Source: Thioalkalivibrio sp. AKL19
GTDB lineage: Bacteria; Pseudomonadota; Gammaproteobacteria; Ectothiorhodospirales; Ectothiorhodospiraceae
Assembly: GCF_000420165.1 (NCBI RefSeq)
Contig: NZ_ATUK01000012.1
Coordinates: forward strand, 62,001-126,000
Length of the DNA stretch: 64,000 nt
Direction: 5' to 3'
Shown here: positions 46,201-54,801 of the stretch, one piece after another
Numbering within the stretch: position 1 is the stretch's first letter
How the letters are laid out: each line of letters opens with the position of its first letter
Notes under the pieces: generated by a model
What the model was told of the DNA's origin: nothing
What the model saw: only the letters and a program-made list of their open reading frames with translations
Databases searched by the model: none
Translations under genes and position numbers: made by a program

Positions 46201-47159
46201 CCCTCCAGACGATACGCCAGGCGCAGATCACCCGAGCCCGGGTGTGTACCGCGCCAGGAAGACTGGTGCCGGCCGTCGCGCACACGCCAGTCGAAACGAT
46301 GACCGATAGCCGGCCCCACCGGTTCTCCGGCCAGGTTCAGGGTGGTCTCGTGATCCCCTCGCAACCAGGCCATGCGCCCGTCCTCCAGGGCGCCCCACAG
46401 GCGCAGCGAGGCCGAGCCCTCGGGGGCGGGCCAGCCGAGGTAGGCGAGCCACGGCTGCCAGGCCGACAGTTCGGGTGCGTCGGCCCGCAGGAAGAAGCGT
46501 GCATCGCGCAGGTCCGCGGCCGGCGCCTGCACACCCAGCTCGAACGGTCCGCCCGTGCCCGGTCCGCCTGCATCCAGCGCACCGTCCAGATAAAGCCGCA
46601 GCGAGCCGTCATGGGCGGTTCGCAGCGCCGCACGATCCAGCCGCGCGGCGGACTCGAGGCCGGCACCACGGTCTTCCCAGACCAGCCGGATCCCCTCCGC
46701 CTCGACGTCGGGCCACTGCGCCACGGGGAACGTGAGCAGCCGTCCCTCGCCCATGCCGACCTCGCGACCGTGGAGGGAAAACTGGCCGTCGGCGTGGCGC
46801 ACCAGGCGCAGTTCCACGCCCTCGATCCGCACGGCAAAGGCTGGATGGCGGCTGCGCAGGCTGGCCCCGGCGCTCAGGGAGACCCCGAGGCGATCAAGGG
46901 CGACGGGCTCGCCGGCCGGCATTTCGACGCGCACGTCCTGCGCCACGAGCGCCGGCGACCAGCCGGCCCAGCCCAGCTCGATACCCGCCGCCGTGACCTC
47001 GCGCGCCAGCTGTTCGCTGACGGTTTCCTCCACCCACGCGTGCAGGCCGTCCCAGTGGGGGAGCGCCAGGCGCAATGCGAGGACCGCGATCATCAGGGCC
47101 AGCGCCAGGGCCAGGAGGACGCCCAGCGTGACCCGCATATTGCGCGACCGAATACTCAT
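43230..47159 (-). CDS. yhdP: YhdP family AsmA-like outer-membrane phospholipid transport protein
   Basis: A 1309-residue protein. An N-terminal membrane helix (about 8-30, VTLGVLLALALALMIAVLALRL) anchors it in the inner membrane; the rest is periplasmic and mostly beta-strand. The DUF3971-type region at about 90-400 and the AsmA_2-like C-terminal region (PARVRLSGRTGLVARDYDHEIVVVPS) match YhdP/TIGR02099. AsmA-like proteins, with TamB and YdbH, form a hydrophobic groove carrying phospholipids to the outer membrane. It follows rng by 129 bp and precedes the nitrilase. Length agrees with E. coli YhdP (1266). Start is an ATG. Confidence 0.93.
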   Translation of the reverse strand: MSIRSRNMRVTLGVLLALALALMIAVLALRLALPHWDGLHAWVEETVSEQLAREVTAAGIELGWAGWSPALVAQDVRVEMPAGEPVALDRLGVSLSAGASLRSRHPAFAVRIEGVELRLVRHADGQFSLHGREVGMGEGRLLTFPVAQWPDVEAEGIRLVWEDRGAGLESAARLDRAALRTAHDGSLRLYLDGALDAGGPGTGGPFELGVQAPAADLRDARFFLRADAPELSAWQPWLAYLGWPAPEGSASLRLWGALEDGRMAWLRGDHETTLNLAGEPVGPAIGHRFDWRVRDGRHQSSWRGTHPGSGDLRLAYRLEGEPRALVVDAVELAARDVDVEPYAPLLTLLREAAPEVAERIAELHPRGTLDLARFEAQREDGRLQPVWAEADVHDLGWRAAGYAPGVQGAAGYLQWRRGGVELLLDSRDLQIDVPRVLADPVMLDTARGRLRAERDDAGHWRLAGEGLHAANADAAARGRLRMRLDGHEAGPRVDVAMDILRADGERTARYLPLYHLPENTYQWLADSIVTGASTGGGMVYRGRGKDFPFAGGEGVFDLWADVEGGILDYQEDWPRAEELAGRLLFHNASFQAEGARGRILDTDIRDTRIGIEDMENAVLELEGVAEGDTADLLSYLRRAGLLEDAAELRDRARLDGPSRLGLSLTLPLQEGRLDETRVVGDLGLRGIRAEVPGWPAVLEAVDGRVRFDTHDRIVAEEVSARVHGEVVTLGADWPLDGETARLTARGEQPLDPWLDDFPELAPYLDGSAHWEAQLRLGPAVDGVRLELASDLVGVAIDWPAPIGKSAQEARGLELTLPLGHDGAGIGHLALGSVLRAHMRLSPTAAPEDPAVRGAEPRTAARGIGLQAMALEIGAPRASALALPGAGVSVRADLPELDAGAWLEALREAPWGGEVDLGAAGEDAAEAVGAVALNRLELDIRERIRWGERALPGLRFLGRRGDAGWDLEVASDWLAGEARWRPMAVGGRDRWGAHLSHLTLEDLEWDGAAESDPEVKPVADGAFEDPRIWPAVDLTLDSLTLGDYRFADIELGLEPQTEGLVIRDLELRAPEGDLHVDAVGVWRVNADGLPETRLDATLSGVDWGAAMRSAGLSRALFGGSGEGSLSLTWPGPLYAPRLAQLAGSIELALEDGRLADVEPGAGRLLGLVSLDVLPRRLRLDFRDVFTEGLTFGELTADATLRDGDLYVPALRMEGPSARVRLSGRTGLVARDYDHEIVVVPSLRTALPIVGALVGGPVTGVVVLLAERVLGIGDQIEEAARVEYAVTGPWDDPQVRVLVQPAADTDGTDND

Positions 47160-47288
47160 TTTTCCCGCGTCCGGTCACGACGTGGCCCGCCCGGCCAACC
47201 GGGACCCCGATCCTTGCTGGGTCCGCACGTGTGATTCACCTTGGCGTCGCTCCCTCCCGGATGGAGACGGGGGTCCGATCCCCCTGGT

Positions 47289-48821
47289 TCAGACGAAGAC
47301 CACGTCGAACTGTTCCTGAGTGTAGAGCGTCTCCACCTGGAAACGGATCGGGATACCGACGAAGCTCTGCAGCTCCGCCAGCGCGGCGGATTCCTCGTCC
47401 AGCAGCAGGTCGATCACGTTCTGCGACGCGAGCACCCGCAACTCGCGCGCGTCGTACTGACGCACCTCGCGCAGGATCTCGCGGAACAACTCGTAGCACA
47501 CCGTCTCCGCCGACTTCAGGTAGCCGCGCCCGCCGCAAACCTGACACGGCTCGCACATCTGGTGTTCCAGGCTCTCGCGGGTGCGCTTGCGGGTCATCTC
47601 CACCAGCCCCAGCGGCGAGACGTCGCAGATCTGCGTCTTCACGTGATCGCGTTCCAGGGCCTTTTCCAGCGCGCGGATCACCTGGCGCTTGTGCTCGTCG
47701 TCCTGCATGTCGATGAAATCGATGATGATGATTCCGCCGAGATTGCGCAGACGCAGCTGGCGACCGATCGCCTGGGCCGCCTCCAGGTTGGTCTTGAAGA
47801 TGGTCTCTTCGAGCTTGCGATGCCCGACGAAGCCGCCGGTATTGATGTCGACGGTGGTCATCGCCTCGGTCTGGTCGAAGATCAGGTAGCCGCCGGATTT
47901 CAGTTCCACCTTGCGTTCCAGGGCGCGGTGGATCTCCTCCTCGACGTTGAACAGGTCGAAGATCGGGCGCTCGCCCGGATAGTGTTCGATCCGGCCGATC
48001 AGCTCCGGCAGGTAGCGCTCCACGAAGCTGCAGACCTTCTGGTAGGTCTCGCGCGAGTCGATGCGGATGCGCTCGATATCCACACCCACCATGTCACGCA
48101 GGATACGCTCGACCAGCGGCAGGTCGACGTAGACCTCGGTCCCCGGCGGTGCCCCGGCAGCCTGCTCCTGCAGGCCGTCCCAGACCTTCTTCAGGAAGGC
48201 CGTGTCGTTGTACATCGCCTCGTAGTCCGCCAGCTCCGCGGCGGTGCGCACGATAAAGCCGTGCTGGGGCGCCAGTTCGTCGCGCAGCTGTTCGATGGAC
48301 TCGCGCAGCCGGGCACGCACACCCTCGTCCTCAATGCGCGTGCTCACGCCAACGTTGGACTGGTTCGGCATCAGCACCAGGTTGCGCGACGGCAGCGTGA
48401 TGTAGGTCGTCAGGCGTGCGCCCTTGGAGCCGAGCGGGTCCTTGACCGCCTGCACCAGAATTTCCTGCCCGTCGCGCAGCAGTTCGCGGATCCCCTCGCG
48501 GGCCACGGGGGCCGGCGCACCGTTTCCATTGCCATTGCCCGCGGGCGATGCCCCCGTGGAAATGCCCTGACCATTGAGCTCCTCGCGCTCCACCGGGGCC
48601 ACGTCGGAGGCATGCAGGAAGGCCGTGCGCTCCAGCCCGATATCCACGAAGGCCGCGTCCATCCCCGGCAGCACACGCACCACCCGGCCCTTGTAGATAT
48701 TGCCCACGATGCCGCGGCGGCGGGTACGCTCCAGGTGCAGCTCGGTCAGGACGCCGTTTTCCACCAGGGCCACGCGGCTCTCCTGGGGCGTCACGTTCAT
48801 CAGGATCTCGGTTCCAGTCAT
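47289..48821 (-). CDS. rng: Ribonuclease G
   Basis: A 510-residue endoribonuclease of RNase G length, without the long RNase E tail. Order: N-terminal S1 domain, interrupted by a Gly/Asn-rich linker (AGNGNGNGAPAP) near 95, RNase H-like region, 5'-sensor, and DNase I-like catalytic part with VDINTG and IIIIDFIDM supplying the metal-binding Asp residues. The CxxC zinc link is seen in CEPCQVCGGRG. RNase G matures 16S rRNA and decays some mRNAs. It is preceded by a 24-bp palindrome. Start is the ATG at 48819-48821; the purine-rich leader has only a weak Shine-Dalgarno. Confidence 0.97.
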   Translation of the reverse strand: MTGTEILMNVTPQESRVALVENGVLTELHLERTRRRGIVGNIYKGRVVRVLPGMDAAFVDIGLERTAFLHASDVAPVEREELNGQGISTGASPAGNGNGNGAPAPVAREGIRELLRDGQEILVQAVKDPLGSKGARLTTYITLPSRNLVLMPNQSNVGVSTRIEDEGVRARLRESIEQLRDELAPQHGFIVRTAAELADYEAMYNDTAFLKKVWDGLQEQAAGAPPGTEVYVDLPLVERILRDMVGVDIERIRIDSRETYQKVCSFVERYLPELIGRIEHYPGERPIFDLFNVEEEIHRALERKVELKSGGYLIFDQTEAMTTVDINTGGFVGHRKLEETIFKTNLEAAQAIGRQLRLRNLGGIIIIDFIDMQDDEHKRQVIRALEKALERDHVKTQICDVSPLGLVEMTRKRTRESLEHQMCEPCQVCGGRGYLKSAETVCYELFREILREVRQYDARELRVLASQNVIDLLLDEESAALAELQSFVGIPIRFQVETLYTQEQFDVVFV

Positions 48822-48839
48822 GCGTTCTTCTTGTTCTTG

Positions 48840-48863
48840 GGGAAACCCTGATCAGGGTTTCCC
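48840..48863. repeat. 24-bp perfect palindrome in front of rng
   Basis: The half-site GGGAAACCCTGA is followed immediately by its exact complement, with no spacer. It begins 18 bp upstream of the rng ATG and would be an uninterrupted hairpin in the rng leader. It could also be an operator or the terminator of the upstream PerM-like gene, though no U-tract follows. Confidence 0.85.
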
Positions 48864-48924
48864 TGGGTGTCACGGGCAGACCGCCAGACCCGCGCGCGGG
48901 CGGGTCGGCGGCCCGGGATGTCGG

Positions 48925-50022
48925 CTACTTCGAGATGGCTTCCGCCGGGTCGGTCTCCGCCTCCGGCGGAGGCCGCTGGGCACGTGGCCACGACTTGATT
49001 ACCGCGTGTACCAGGGTCGCCAGCGGGATGGCGAAGAACACCCCCCACAGGCCCCAGATACCGCCGAACACGAATACCGCGGCGATGATCGCCACCGGGT
49101 GCAGGTTGACGACCTCCGAAAACAGCAATGGCACCAGCACGTTGCCGTCGAGGAACTGGATCACCCCGTAGGCGATCAGCACCCAGGCAAACTCGGAGCT
49201 CAGGCCGAACTGGAAGTACGCGACCGCAGCAACCGGGATGGTCACCACGGCCGCGCCGATGTACGGGATGATCACCGAGATGCCCACCATGAACGACAGC
49301 AGCACTGCGTATTCCAGCCCGAACCAGTTGAAGGTCAGGAAGGTGACCGCCCAGACGATCACGATCTCGATGAACTTGCCGCGCACGTAGCTGGCGATCT
49401 TCAGGTTCACCTCGCGCCATACCTGGCTGGCCAGGTGGGTGTCCCGGGGCATGAAGCCGCGCACCCAGCCGAGGATCAGGTCGCGGTCCTTGAGCATGAA
49501 GAACACCATCAGCGGGACCACGATCAGGTAGATCACCACGTCCACGATGTGCCGCGCCGAAGACAGCGAGAACGACACCACGCGCTGCCCCAGCAGGGTC
49601 GCCTCGGCGCGGATGGCACCCATCAGCTCGAGCACCTGCTCGTCGGTGATCAGTTGCGGATAGCGCTCGGGAAGCTGCAACAGCAGATTCTGGCCCTCGG
49701 AGATCATGCCCGGCAGTTCGCGCACCAGCTGGGTCACCTGGGCCGACATCAGCGGGACGACGCTGAACAGCGCCGCGACCGTCAGCGCCAGGAAGGCCAG
49801 CAGCACGAAGGTGACCGCAAGGATGCGCGGGATGTGGAAGCGAATGAGCTTTTGCACCGCCCCCTCCAGCAGGTAGGCGATGATCAGCGAGGCCAGCAGC
49901 GGCGCCAGGATCCGCCCGGCAAAGATGATAATCAGGAACCCTGCCAGCAGCAGAAACGCCAGGATCACCACCTGCGGATCGGTGAAATGACGCTGGTACC
50001 ACTGGCGCAGGATGTCGATCAT
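48925..50022 (-). CDS. AI-2E family transporter (second PerM-like protein)
   Basis: A 365-residue polytopic membrane protein. It has hydrophobic helices at about 18-60 and 65-85, a soluble segment with ELPGMISEGQNLLLQLPERYP, and a C-terminal cluster with SVIIPYIGAAVVTIPVA and LDGNVLVPLLFSEVVNLHPVAIIAAVFVFGG. These are AI-2E-family signatures. It is a paralogue of the protein at 25608-26726, but the two diverge clearly outside these motifs. It ends with a Pro/Glu-rich cytosolic tail. Start is an ATG overlapping the stop of the preceding gene by 4 bp. Substrate unknown. Confidence 0.92.
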   Translation of the reverse strand: MIDILRQWYQRHFTDPQVVILAFLLLAGFLIIIFAGRILAPLLASLIIAYLLEGAVQKLIRFHIPRILAVTFVLLAFLALTVAALFSVVPLMSAQVTQLVRELPGMISEGQNLLLQLPERYPQLITDEQVLELMGAIRAEATLLGQRVVSFSLSSARHIVDVVIYLIVVPLMVFFMLKDRDLILGWVRGFMPRDTHLASQVWREVNLKIASYVRGKFIEIVIVWAVTFLTFNWFGLEYAVLLSFMVGISVIIPYIGAAVVTIPVAAVAYFQFGLSSEFAWVLIAYGVIQFLDGNVLVPLLFSEVVNLHPVAIIAAVFVFGGIWGLWGVFFAIPLATLVHAVIKSWPRAQRPPPEAETDPAEAISK

Positions 50023-50507
50023 CGCGAGGGCGCTCCCGATTCCGGGTCGTCACCGGCATCGGCCTGGCGCGCCGGATCCTGCGCGACGGCCTTCTCGTAA
50101 TGGGTACGGAAGACCACCTCGAGCTCGTCGATCACCTCCACCGCGGGGCGCCCCTGCATCACGTGCTGCCCCATCAGGGCCGAGGTCTCGTTCAGCAGCT
50201 TGGAGCGATCCAGCATGTGATAGGTCGCGGACAGCCGGCGCATCGCCTTGATGACGGACTCGCTCTCCGGACGCGGGATCGGCTCCGGTTCCGGCACCGG
50301 CTCGGGCGCGGGAGTCGGCGACTCCTGCTCCAGGAAGCGGGCAAACTTCAGCAGGCTGGCCTGGTCCTCGGGCGACAGCCGCGCGGCGATCTCGGCGATC
50401 GCCCTGGCCGGGTCCTCGCGGCCCTTCTTGCGTGCGCCGCCAAGCACCGACCCGAGATCCCCACCGGGCAGGCCCCCTTCGTTGCCCGTGCCGAGCGGTG
50501 GAATCAT
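50019..50507 (-). CDS. Conserved-looking hypothetical protein
   Basis: A 162-residue soluble protein starting MIPPLGTGNEGGLPGG. The start at 50505-50507 overlaps the preceding stop (ATGA). Residues about 20-60 are charged with LSPEDQASLLKFARFLEQ, a short helical pattern. A Pro/Glu-rich hinge (about 62-82) separates it from a helical C-terminal part (MRRLSATYHMLDRSKLLNETSALMGQHVMQGR and VIDELEVVFRTHYEKA). I do not recognise a family. It is tightly coupled to the amidotransferase-like and PerM-like genes, so it probably works with one of them. Confidence 0.7.
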   Translation of the reverse strand: MIPPLGTGNEGGLPGGDLGSVLGGARKKGREDPARAIAEIAARLSPEDQASLLKFARFLEQESPTPAPEPVPEPEPIPRPESESVIKAMRRLSATYHMLDRSKLLNETSALMGQHVMQGRPAVEVIDELEVVFRTHYEKAVAQDPARQADAGDDPESGAPSR

Positions 50508-51250
50508 CCCTCGTCCTCGATCTTCAGGCTGAACACCGGCATCTTGCGGCGCTCCTGCATCAGGCCCAGCGCCTTCACCAGGGCCACGATCACGTCCTCG
50601 GTCACCTTCTGCATCTCGCCCCATTCCATGCGCGCCTCGCCCAGGAGTTCGCCCATATTCGGGGGCGGATTGTGGCGCGCCTCCATGATGATGTCCTCGA
50701 GCATCCCGGGCTTCATCTCGGGCCGGAACAGCATGCCATAGGTCAGTTCGTCCGGCCGGATCGCCAGCCAGTCGCCGTCGTCGTCCACGAGGACTGGCTG
50801 GACGTCGTCCGGCAGGTCCACCCGGCCGTTGACCAGCTGCAGGACACGGCGGCCGTCCAGGGCCTCCGCCAGTTCGTCGCCTTCCCCGGCCGCGGTCTTG
50901 TGCGCGGTCACAAAGCGGGCGCGGTACATCGGGTCTTCCCGGGCGGTGCCACCGGCCTGTTCGGCCACCAGCAACGCGCCCATGCCGATACCCACCACCG
51001 GACGCTTCGAGCGGCGGAAAATATCGATGAGCGAAAGCTCGTCGGGGACCTGGGGGTTCTCCTCATGATCCGCGGTCGGCCAGGCACCGCCCAGCAGCCA
51101 CAGCCCGTCGAACTGGGCCGCGGACCCCGGCAGATCCTGCCCCACGAAGGGGCGGTAATAGGAGAACCCGATATCGCGCTTTTCCAGCTGCGACTCGATC
51201 AGGCCGAGAAATTCGGAATACGTATGCTGCACCACGCAGTAGTTCTTCAT
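50504..51250 (-). CDS. Class I glutamine amidotransferase-like protein lacking catalytic Cys and His
   Basis: A 248-residue protein with GATase-1 fold features: an FDGLWLLGGAWP strand (47-58) and a GIGMG nucleophile-elbow position (87-91). In active enzymes the elbow is GxCxG; here the Cys is Gly89. The expected FHPE is FRPE (176-179), so the catalytic His is Arg177. The acid remains. A C-terminal extension (180-248, GMLEDIIMEARHN... KIEDEG) is not usual. It is therefore probably a non-enzymatic GATase homologue that binds rather than hydrolyses. It follows the LysR gene by 42 bp and overlaps the next gene. Confidence 0.78.
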   Translation of the reverse strand: MKNYCVVQHTYSEFLGLIESQLEKRDIGFSYYRPFVGQDLPGSAAQFDGLWLLGGAWPTADHEENPQVPDELSLIDIFRRSKRPVVGIGMGALLVAEQAGGTAREDPMYRARFVTAHKTAAGEGDELAEALDGRRVLQLVNGRVDLPDDVQPVLVDDDGDWLAIRPDELTYGMLFRPEMKPGMLEDIIMEARHNPPPNMGELLGEARMEWGEMQKVTEDVIVALVKALGLMQERRKMPVFSLKIEDEG

Positions 51251-51292
51251 GTCGCGTCAATCCTGTTTGAATTCGGGTCGGGGCGGACGGGT

Positions 51293-52186
51293 CTAACCGG
51301 TGCAGTACCCACGCAGGAACTGCATCAGCACCTCCAGCGTGGGCACGCGGAACTTCTGCCGCGCGTGCACCAGCGAGATCGGCCGTTCCAGCGGCGGCGA
51401 CAGTGGCAGCGCCACCAATTCGCCGAGGGCCAGTTCCTTGGCCACCACCGCCTCGGACAACACCGAGATCCCCATGCCGGCCACCACCGCACCCTTGATC
51501 GCCTCCGAGCTGCCCAGTTCCATGCAGCCGCGCAGGCTGTTGCGGTCGTATCCGGCGCGCCCAAGGTACTCCATGATGACCTCGCGGGTCCCGGAACCCT
51601 CCTCGCGGCATATGAATGGGCGTTCGATGAAGTCGGCGACCCGAACGCTGTCGCACCCCGCCAGTTCGTGGTCCGGCGGTACGATCAGGCGCAGCTGGTC
51701 CACCAGGCACGGCTGCACCTGCAGGCTGCGGTGGGTCACCGGGGCCTCGACGATGCCGAGGTCCACGCTGCCCTCCTCCACCATCACCACCACGCTTTCG
51801 GTGTTGCCCACGCGCAGGCGGATGCCGATATCCGGATGCTCGCGGCGGAACGCGCCGAGCAGGGCCGGCAGCATGTATTCCGCCACCGTGGTACTGGCGC
51901 CGATCACCAGGGCCCCGCCGTCCGCACCTTTCATCTCGCGCAGGGCCGCCTCCAGTTCGCCGTAGGTGTCGAAGATGCGTTCGGCATATCGTTGAACCAG
52001 GCGACCAGCGTCGGTCAACGTGACCCGATTGTGATTGCGATCGAACAGCCGGGTATCCAGCTGTTCTTCCAGTTGACGCACCTGGAAGGTCACCGCCGGC
52101 TGCGTCATATGCAGCACCTCGGCGGCCCGGGTGAAGGACAGCAGCCGCGCCACCGTAAGAAAGACCTGCAAACGCCGATCGGCCAT
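51293..52186 (-). CDS. LysR family transcriptional regulator (CbbR/YeiE-like)
   Basis: A 297-residue regulator. The N-terminal winged helix-turn-helix is residues about 1-60 (MADRRLQVFLTVARLLSFTRAAEVLHMTQPAVTFQVRQLEEQL in part). The effector-binding domain follows from about 90, with IGASTTVAEYMLPALLGAFRREHPDI and FICREEGSGTREVIMEY. Composition and length resemble CbbR/YeiE-type LysR proteins. The ATG at 52184-52186 was chosen because it starts the helix-turn-helix; the open frame upstream is not coding. It heads a probable operon with the GATase-like, hypothetical and PerM-like genes, and is divergent from the EAL gene. Target and ligand unknown. Confidence 0.9.
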   Translation of the reverse strand: MADRRLQVFLTVARLLSFTRAAEVLHMTQPAVTFQVRQLEEQLDTRLFDRNHNRVTLTDAGRLVQRYAERIFDTYGELEAALREMKGADGGALVIGASTTVAEYMLPALLGAFRREHPDIGIRLRVGNTESVVVMVEEGSVDLGIVEAPVTHRSLQVQPCLVDQLRLIVPPDHELAGCDSVRVADFIERPFICREEGSGTREVIMEYLGRAGYDRNSLRGCMELGSSEAIKGAVVAGMGISVLSEAVVAKELALGELVALPLSPPLERPISLVHARQKFRVPTLEVLMQFLRGYCTG

Positions 52187-52370
52187 GCTGCCCCGCCCGA
52201 TAAAGTGGAAATCCGTTCGAACGGGGATGCTACCAAGCCCCCGCGACCGGCAACAGCAACCCCGCACCGCCGCGCGAACCATCCGGCACCCTTGCAAGGA
52301 CCATTCGAGCACGGACGCCGCAAGGTCCGTAAGCGTCCTCAAGGCAACGGCACAAACCAAGGAAACCGGT

Positions 52371-54098
52371 ATGCCGCAGTCCCCGTACGATGCCTGGTCG
52401 CATGCACGCTCACGGGGAATCCCCCGACACTGGCGCCTCGCCGGGGGTGCCAGTGCCGTGGTATTGATGGCCCTGGTCGCCCTGCTGGTCTACCAGACCG
52501 GCGGCACGTCCACCGCCTATCTCAACTTCATCCTGATCCCGGTGCTGTTCGGGGCCGCCCTCTTCGGCCTGTGGGGCGGCCTGGCCTTCGGGCTCCTGGC
52601 AGGTCTGGTCCTGGGCCCCCTGATGCCCCTGGACACCGCCGCCGGGCTTGCCCAACCCACCCTGAGCTGGCTCACGCGCGCGGGCATCTATGTGGTCCTC
52701 GGCGGGTTCTCCGGCTGGCTGTTCGACACCCTGCGCCGGCACTCCAGCCGCCTCCTGGAGCAGGCCTACCACAGCCCGGCAACCGGCCTGCCGAACCGCG
52801 AATCGCTGGAACAGTACGTTCGCCAGCTGATGCAGCGTGCGGACCACCCGGAGGCCAGCGCGACCCGCGTGTTCGTGATCAGCCTGCAGATGGACAACTA
52901 CCCGGACACCATCGGCGCGCTGGGCTTCGCCGCCGAACGCCCCCTGCTGCGCGCCATCACCGAGCGTCTGCAGGCGGTGGCCGCACCCGCCGGTGCCACG
53001 CTGTTCCACGTCCATGACGACCACTTCGCACTGATCCTGCCGCACCGCAGCCGCAAGGCCGCCCTGGCGGTCACGCGCAGCGCGATCGACAGCCTGCAGG
53101 ACCCGTTCGAGGTCCTGGACATCCCGGTCTATCTCGGCGCCCACGCGGGCGTGTCGTCCTTTCCCTTCCATGAACAGGACGAACCGACCCGCCTGCTCAC
53201 CAAGGCCTGGATGGCGATGCACGAGGCCAGCCACTCCGGCCGCCGTTATCGTAGCTACAACCGGCACAGCGACGACCACGGCCTGGACACGGTGGAACTG
53301 CTGGGCCAGCTACAGAGCGCGCTCTACGACGGCCAGCTGCACCTGCACTACCAGCCCAAGGTCGAGCTCGAAAACGGGCGCGTGATGGGTCTCGAGGCCC
53401 TGCTGCGCTGGGAGCATCCCAGCCGCGGGCGCGTCGCACCCGGCCAGTTCATCCCGCCCGCCGAACGCACCGGGCTGATCCACGCCCTCACCGACCGGGT
53501 CCTCGACCTGGCCCTGGCCGACATCACCCGGCTTCGCGCGCAGGGCCTGGAAATGCCGGTCAGCGTGAACATATCGGCCCGCAACTTCCTGGATCCGCTC
53601 TTTGCCGAGCACGTACTGGAAAAGGTCCATGCCTCCGGCCTGCCGCCCTGCGCGGTGGAACTCGAATTCACCGAGACCGCCGTGATGGCCGACCCCGACG
53701 AGGTGATCCGCGCACTGAGGCGCCTTACCGGGGCAGGCCTGGAACTCGCCATCGACGACTTTGGCACCGGCTACTCGTCGCTCGCCTATCTCAAGCGCAT
53801 GCCCGTCACCACCCTCAAGATCGACCAGGCCTTCGTGCGTCAGATGCTGGAGCACCCGATCGACGCCCAGATCACCCGCGCCAGCATCAGCCTGGCACGG
53901 GATCTGGGCCTGAACGTCGTCGCGGAAGGCGCGGAGGACACGGCCACCCTGGAGCGCCTCCGCGAATACGGGTGCGACGCGGCCCAGGGTTACGGCATCG
54001 CCCACCCAATGCCGCTCGAGGCCATGCTGGACTGGGCGCATGCTCGGGGGACCGTATCGGGCCGCTGCCGGGACCTTCACCGCGGGACCCACGACTGA
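52371..54098 (+). CDS. Membrane EAL-domain protein with degenerate GGDEF
   Basis: A 575-residue protein. Hydrophobic helices at about 24-42, 48-66, 68-85 and 104-118 form an N-terminal membrane region resembling a MASE-like sensor. The GGDEF position reads HVHDDHF (213-219), so cyclase activity is lost. The EAL domain (about 305-560) is intact, with EAL at 342-344 (GLEALLRW), [20 protein letters not shown] and AEGAED. It is therefore predicted to be a cyclic-di-GMP phosphodiesterase. AAGGA lies about 7 nt before the ATG. It is divergent from the LysR operon and precedes rpmB. Confidence 0.92.
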   Translation: MPQSPYDAWSHARSRGIPRHWRLAGGASAVVLMALVALLVYQTGGTSTAYLNFILIPVLFGAALFGLWGGLAFGLLAGLVLGPLMPLDTAAGLAQPTLSWLTRAGIYVVLGGFSGWLFDTLRRHSSRLLEQAYHSPATGLPNRESLEQYVRQLMQRADHPEASATRVFVISLQMDNYPDTIGALGFAAERPLLRAITERLQAVAAPAGATLFHVHDDHFALILPHRSRKAALAVTRSAIDSLQDPFEVLDIPVYLGAHAGVSSFPFHEQDEPTRLLTKAWMAMHEASHSGRRYRSYNRHSDDHGLDTVELLGQLQSALYDGQLHLHYQPKVELENGRVMGLEALLRWEHPSRGRVAPGQFIPPAERTGLIHALTDRVLDLALADITRLRAQGLEMPVSVNISARNFLDPLFAEHVLEKVHASGLPPCAVELEFTETAVMADPDEVIRALRRLTGAGLELAIDDFGTGYSSLAYLKRMPVTTLKIDQAFVRQMLEHPIDAQITRASISLARDLGLNVVAEGAEDTATLERLREYGCDAAQGYGIAHPMPLEAMLDWAHARGTVSGRCRDLHRGTHD

Positions 54099-54172
54099 TA
54101 GCGACAGGCCCGGAAGAGCGCATGCCCCGCTTTCTCCGGCCGCCGCCCCCGGGGTTTTCCACCCGGCGTCCC

Positions 54173-54201
54173 TTGCGCCGCCCCCGGTGCTGCGCTATAG
54201 T
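54173..54201 (+). promoter_or_regulatory. rpmB-rpmG promoter
   Basis: TTGCGC (54173-54178), a 17-bp spacer and TATAGT (54196-54201) make a strong sigma70-type promoter. The start would be near 54208, about 34 bp before rpmB; a GGAG ribosome-binding site lies in between. Confidence 0.7.
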
Positions 54202-54241
54202 CCGCCGTCTTTCTGGTAGACCCAAATTCCGGAGTCCCCCG

Positions 54242-54478
54242 ATGGCCCGAGTATGTCAGGTGACCGGCAAGCGCCCGGCGACCGGTAACAACGTTTCGCA
54301 CGCCCACCGCAAGACGCGGCGGCGCTTCCTGCCCAATCTGCACTCCCACCGTTTCTGGGTGGAGAGCGAGAACCGTTTCGTACGCCTGCGCGTCAGCAGC
54401 AAGGGCATGCGCATTATCGACAAGCGCGGCATCGACGCGGTCCTGGCGGACTGCCGTGCCCGCGGTGAAAAGGTCTAA
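54242..54478 (+). CDS. rpmB: 50S ribosomal protein L28
   Basis: A 78-residue basic protein identical in length to E. coli L28. [49 protein letters not shown] and [25 protein letters not shown] are all typical. The start is fixed by homology. The rpmB-rpmG pair is the usual operon, here followed by a strong terminator, whereas mutM, which often follows, is 3 kb away. Confidence 0.98.
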   Translation: MARVCQVTGKRPATGNNVSHAHRKTRRRFLPNLHSHRFWVESENRFVRLRVSSKGMRIIDKRGIDAVLADCRARGEKV

Positions 54479-54490
54479 GGAGGCTTCACG

Positions 54491-54661
54491 ATGGCTGCCA
54501 AGTCCGCACGCGACAAGATCCGCCTGGTGTCCTCCGCCGGCACCGGCCACTTCTACACCACATCAAAGAACAAGCGGAACATGCCCGAGAAGATGGAGAT
54601 CAAGAAGTTTGATCCCGTCGTCCGCAAGCACGTGATGTACAAGGAAGCCAAGATCAAGTAA
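54491..54661 (+). CDS. rpmG: 50S ribosomal protein L33 (zinc-free form)
   Basis: A 56-residue protein beginning [30 protein letters not shown] and ending [13 protein letters not shown]. It begins 12 bp after rpmB with a GGAGG ribosome-binding site. The CxxC pairs of the zinc-binding L33 form are absent; no Cys occurs at all. The protein lies at the ribosome E-site region. The gene is shorter than usual ORF-calling limits but its identity is clear. Confidence 0.98.
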   Translation: MAAKSARDKIRLVSSAGTGHFYTTSKNKRNMPEKMEIKKFDPVVRKHVMYKEAKIK

Positions 54662-54699
54662 TCGCGCCCGTCGGCACGATTGCCTGACGACAGGCAAAG

Positions 54700-54737
54700 A
54701 AAGGCCCGGCCCGCTGACGCGGTGCCGGGCCTTTTTT
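54700..54737 (+). terminator. Intrinsic terminator of rpmB-rpmG
   Basis: AAGGCCCGGC pairs with GCCGGGCCTT across a 13-base loop and is followed by TTTTTT. It lies about 40 bp after the rpmG stop. Just upstream, TGCCTG-ACGA-CAGGCA (54681-54696) is a second small hairpin. Confidence 0.95.
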
Positions 54738-54801
54738 GTGTCGTTTCCGCGAACGGGCACGGGTGCATCCAGAGAGACACCCGCGCCCGCTATGCCCGTG
54801 C

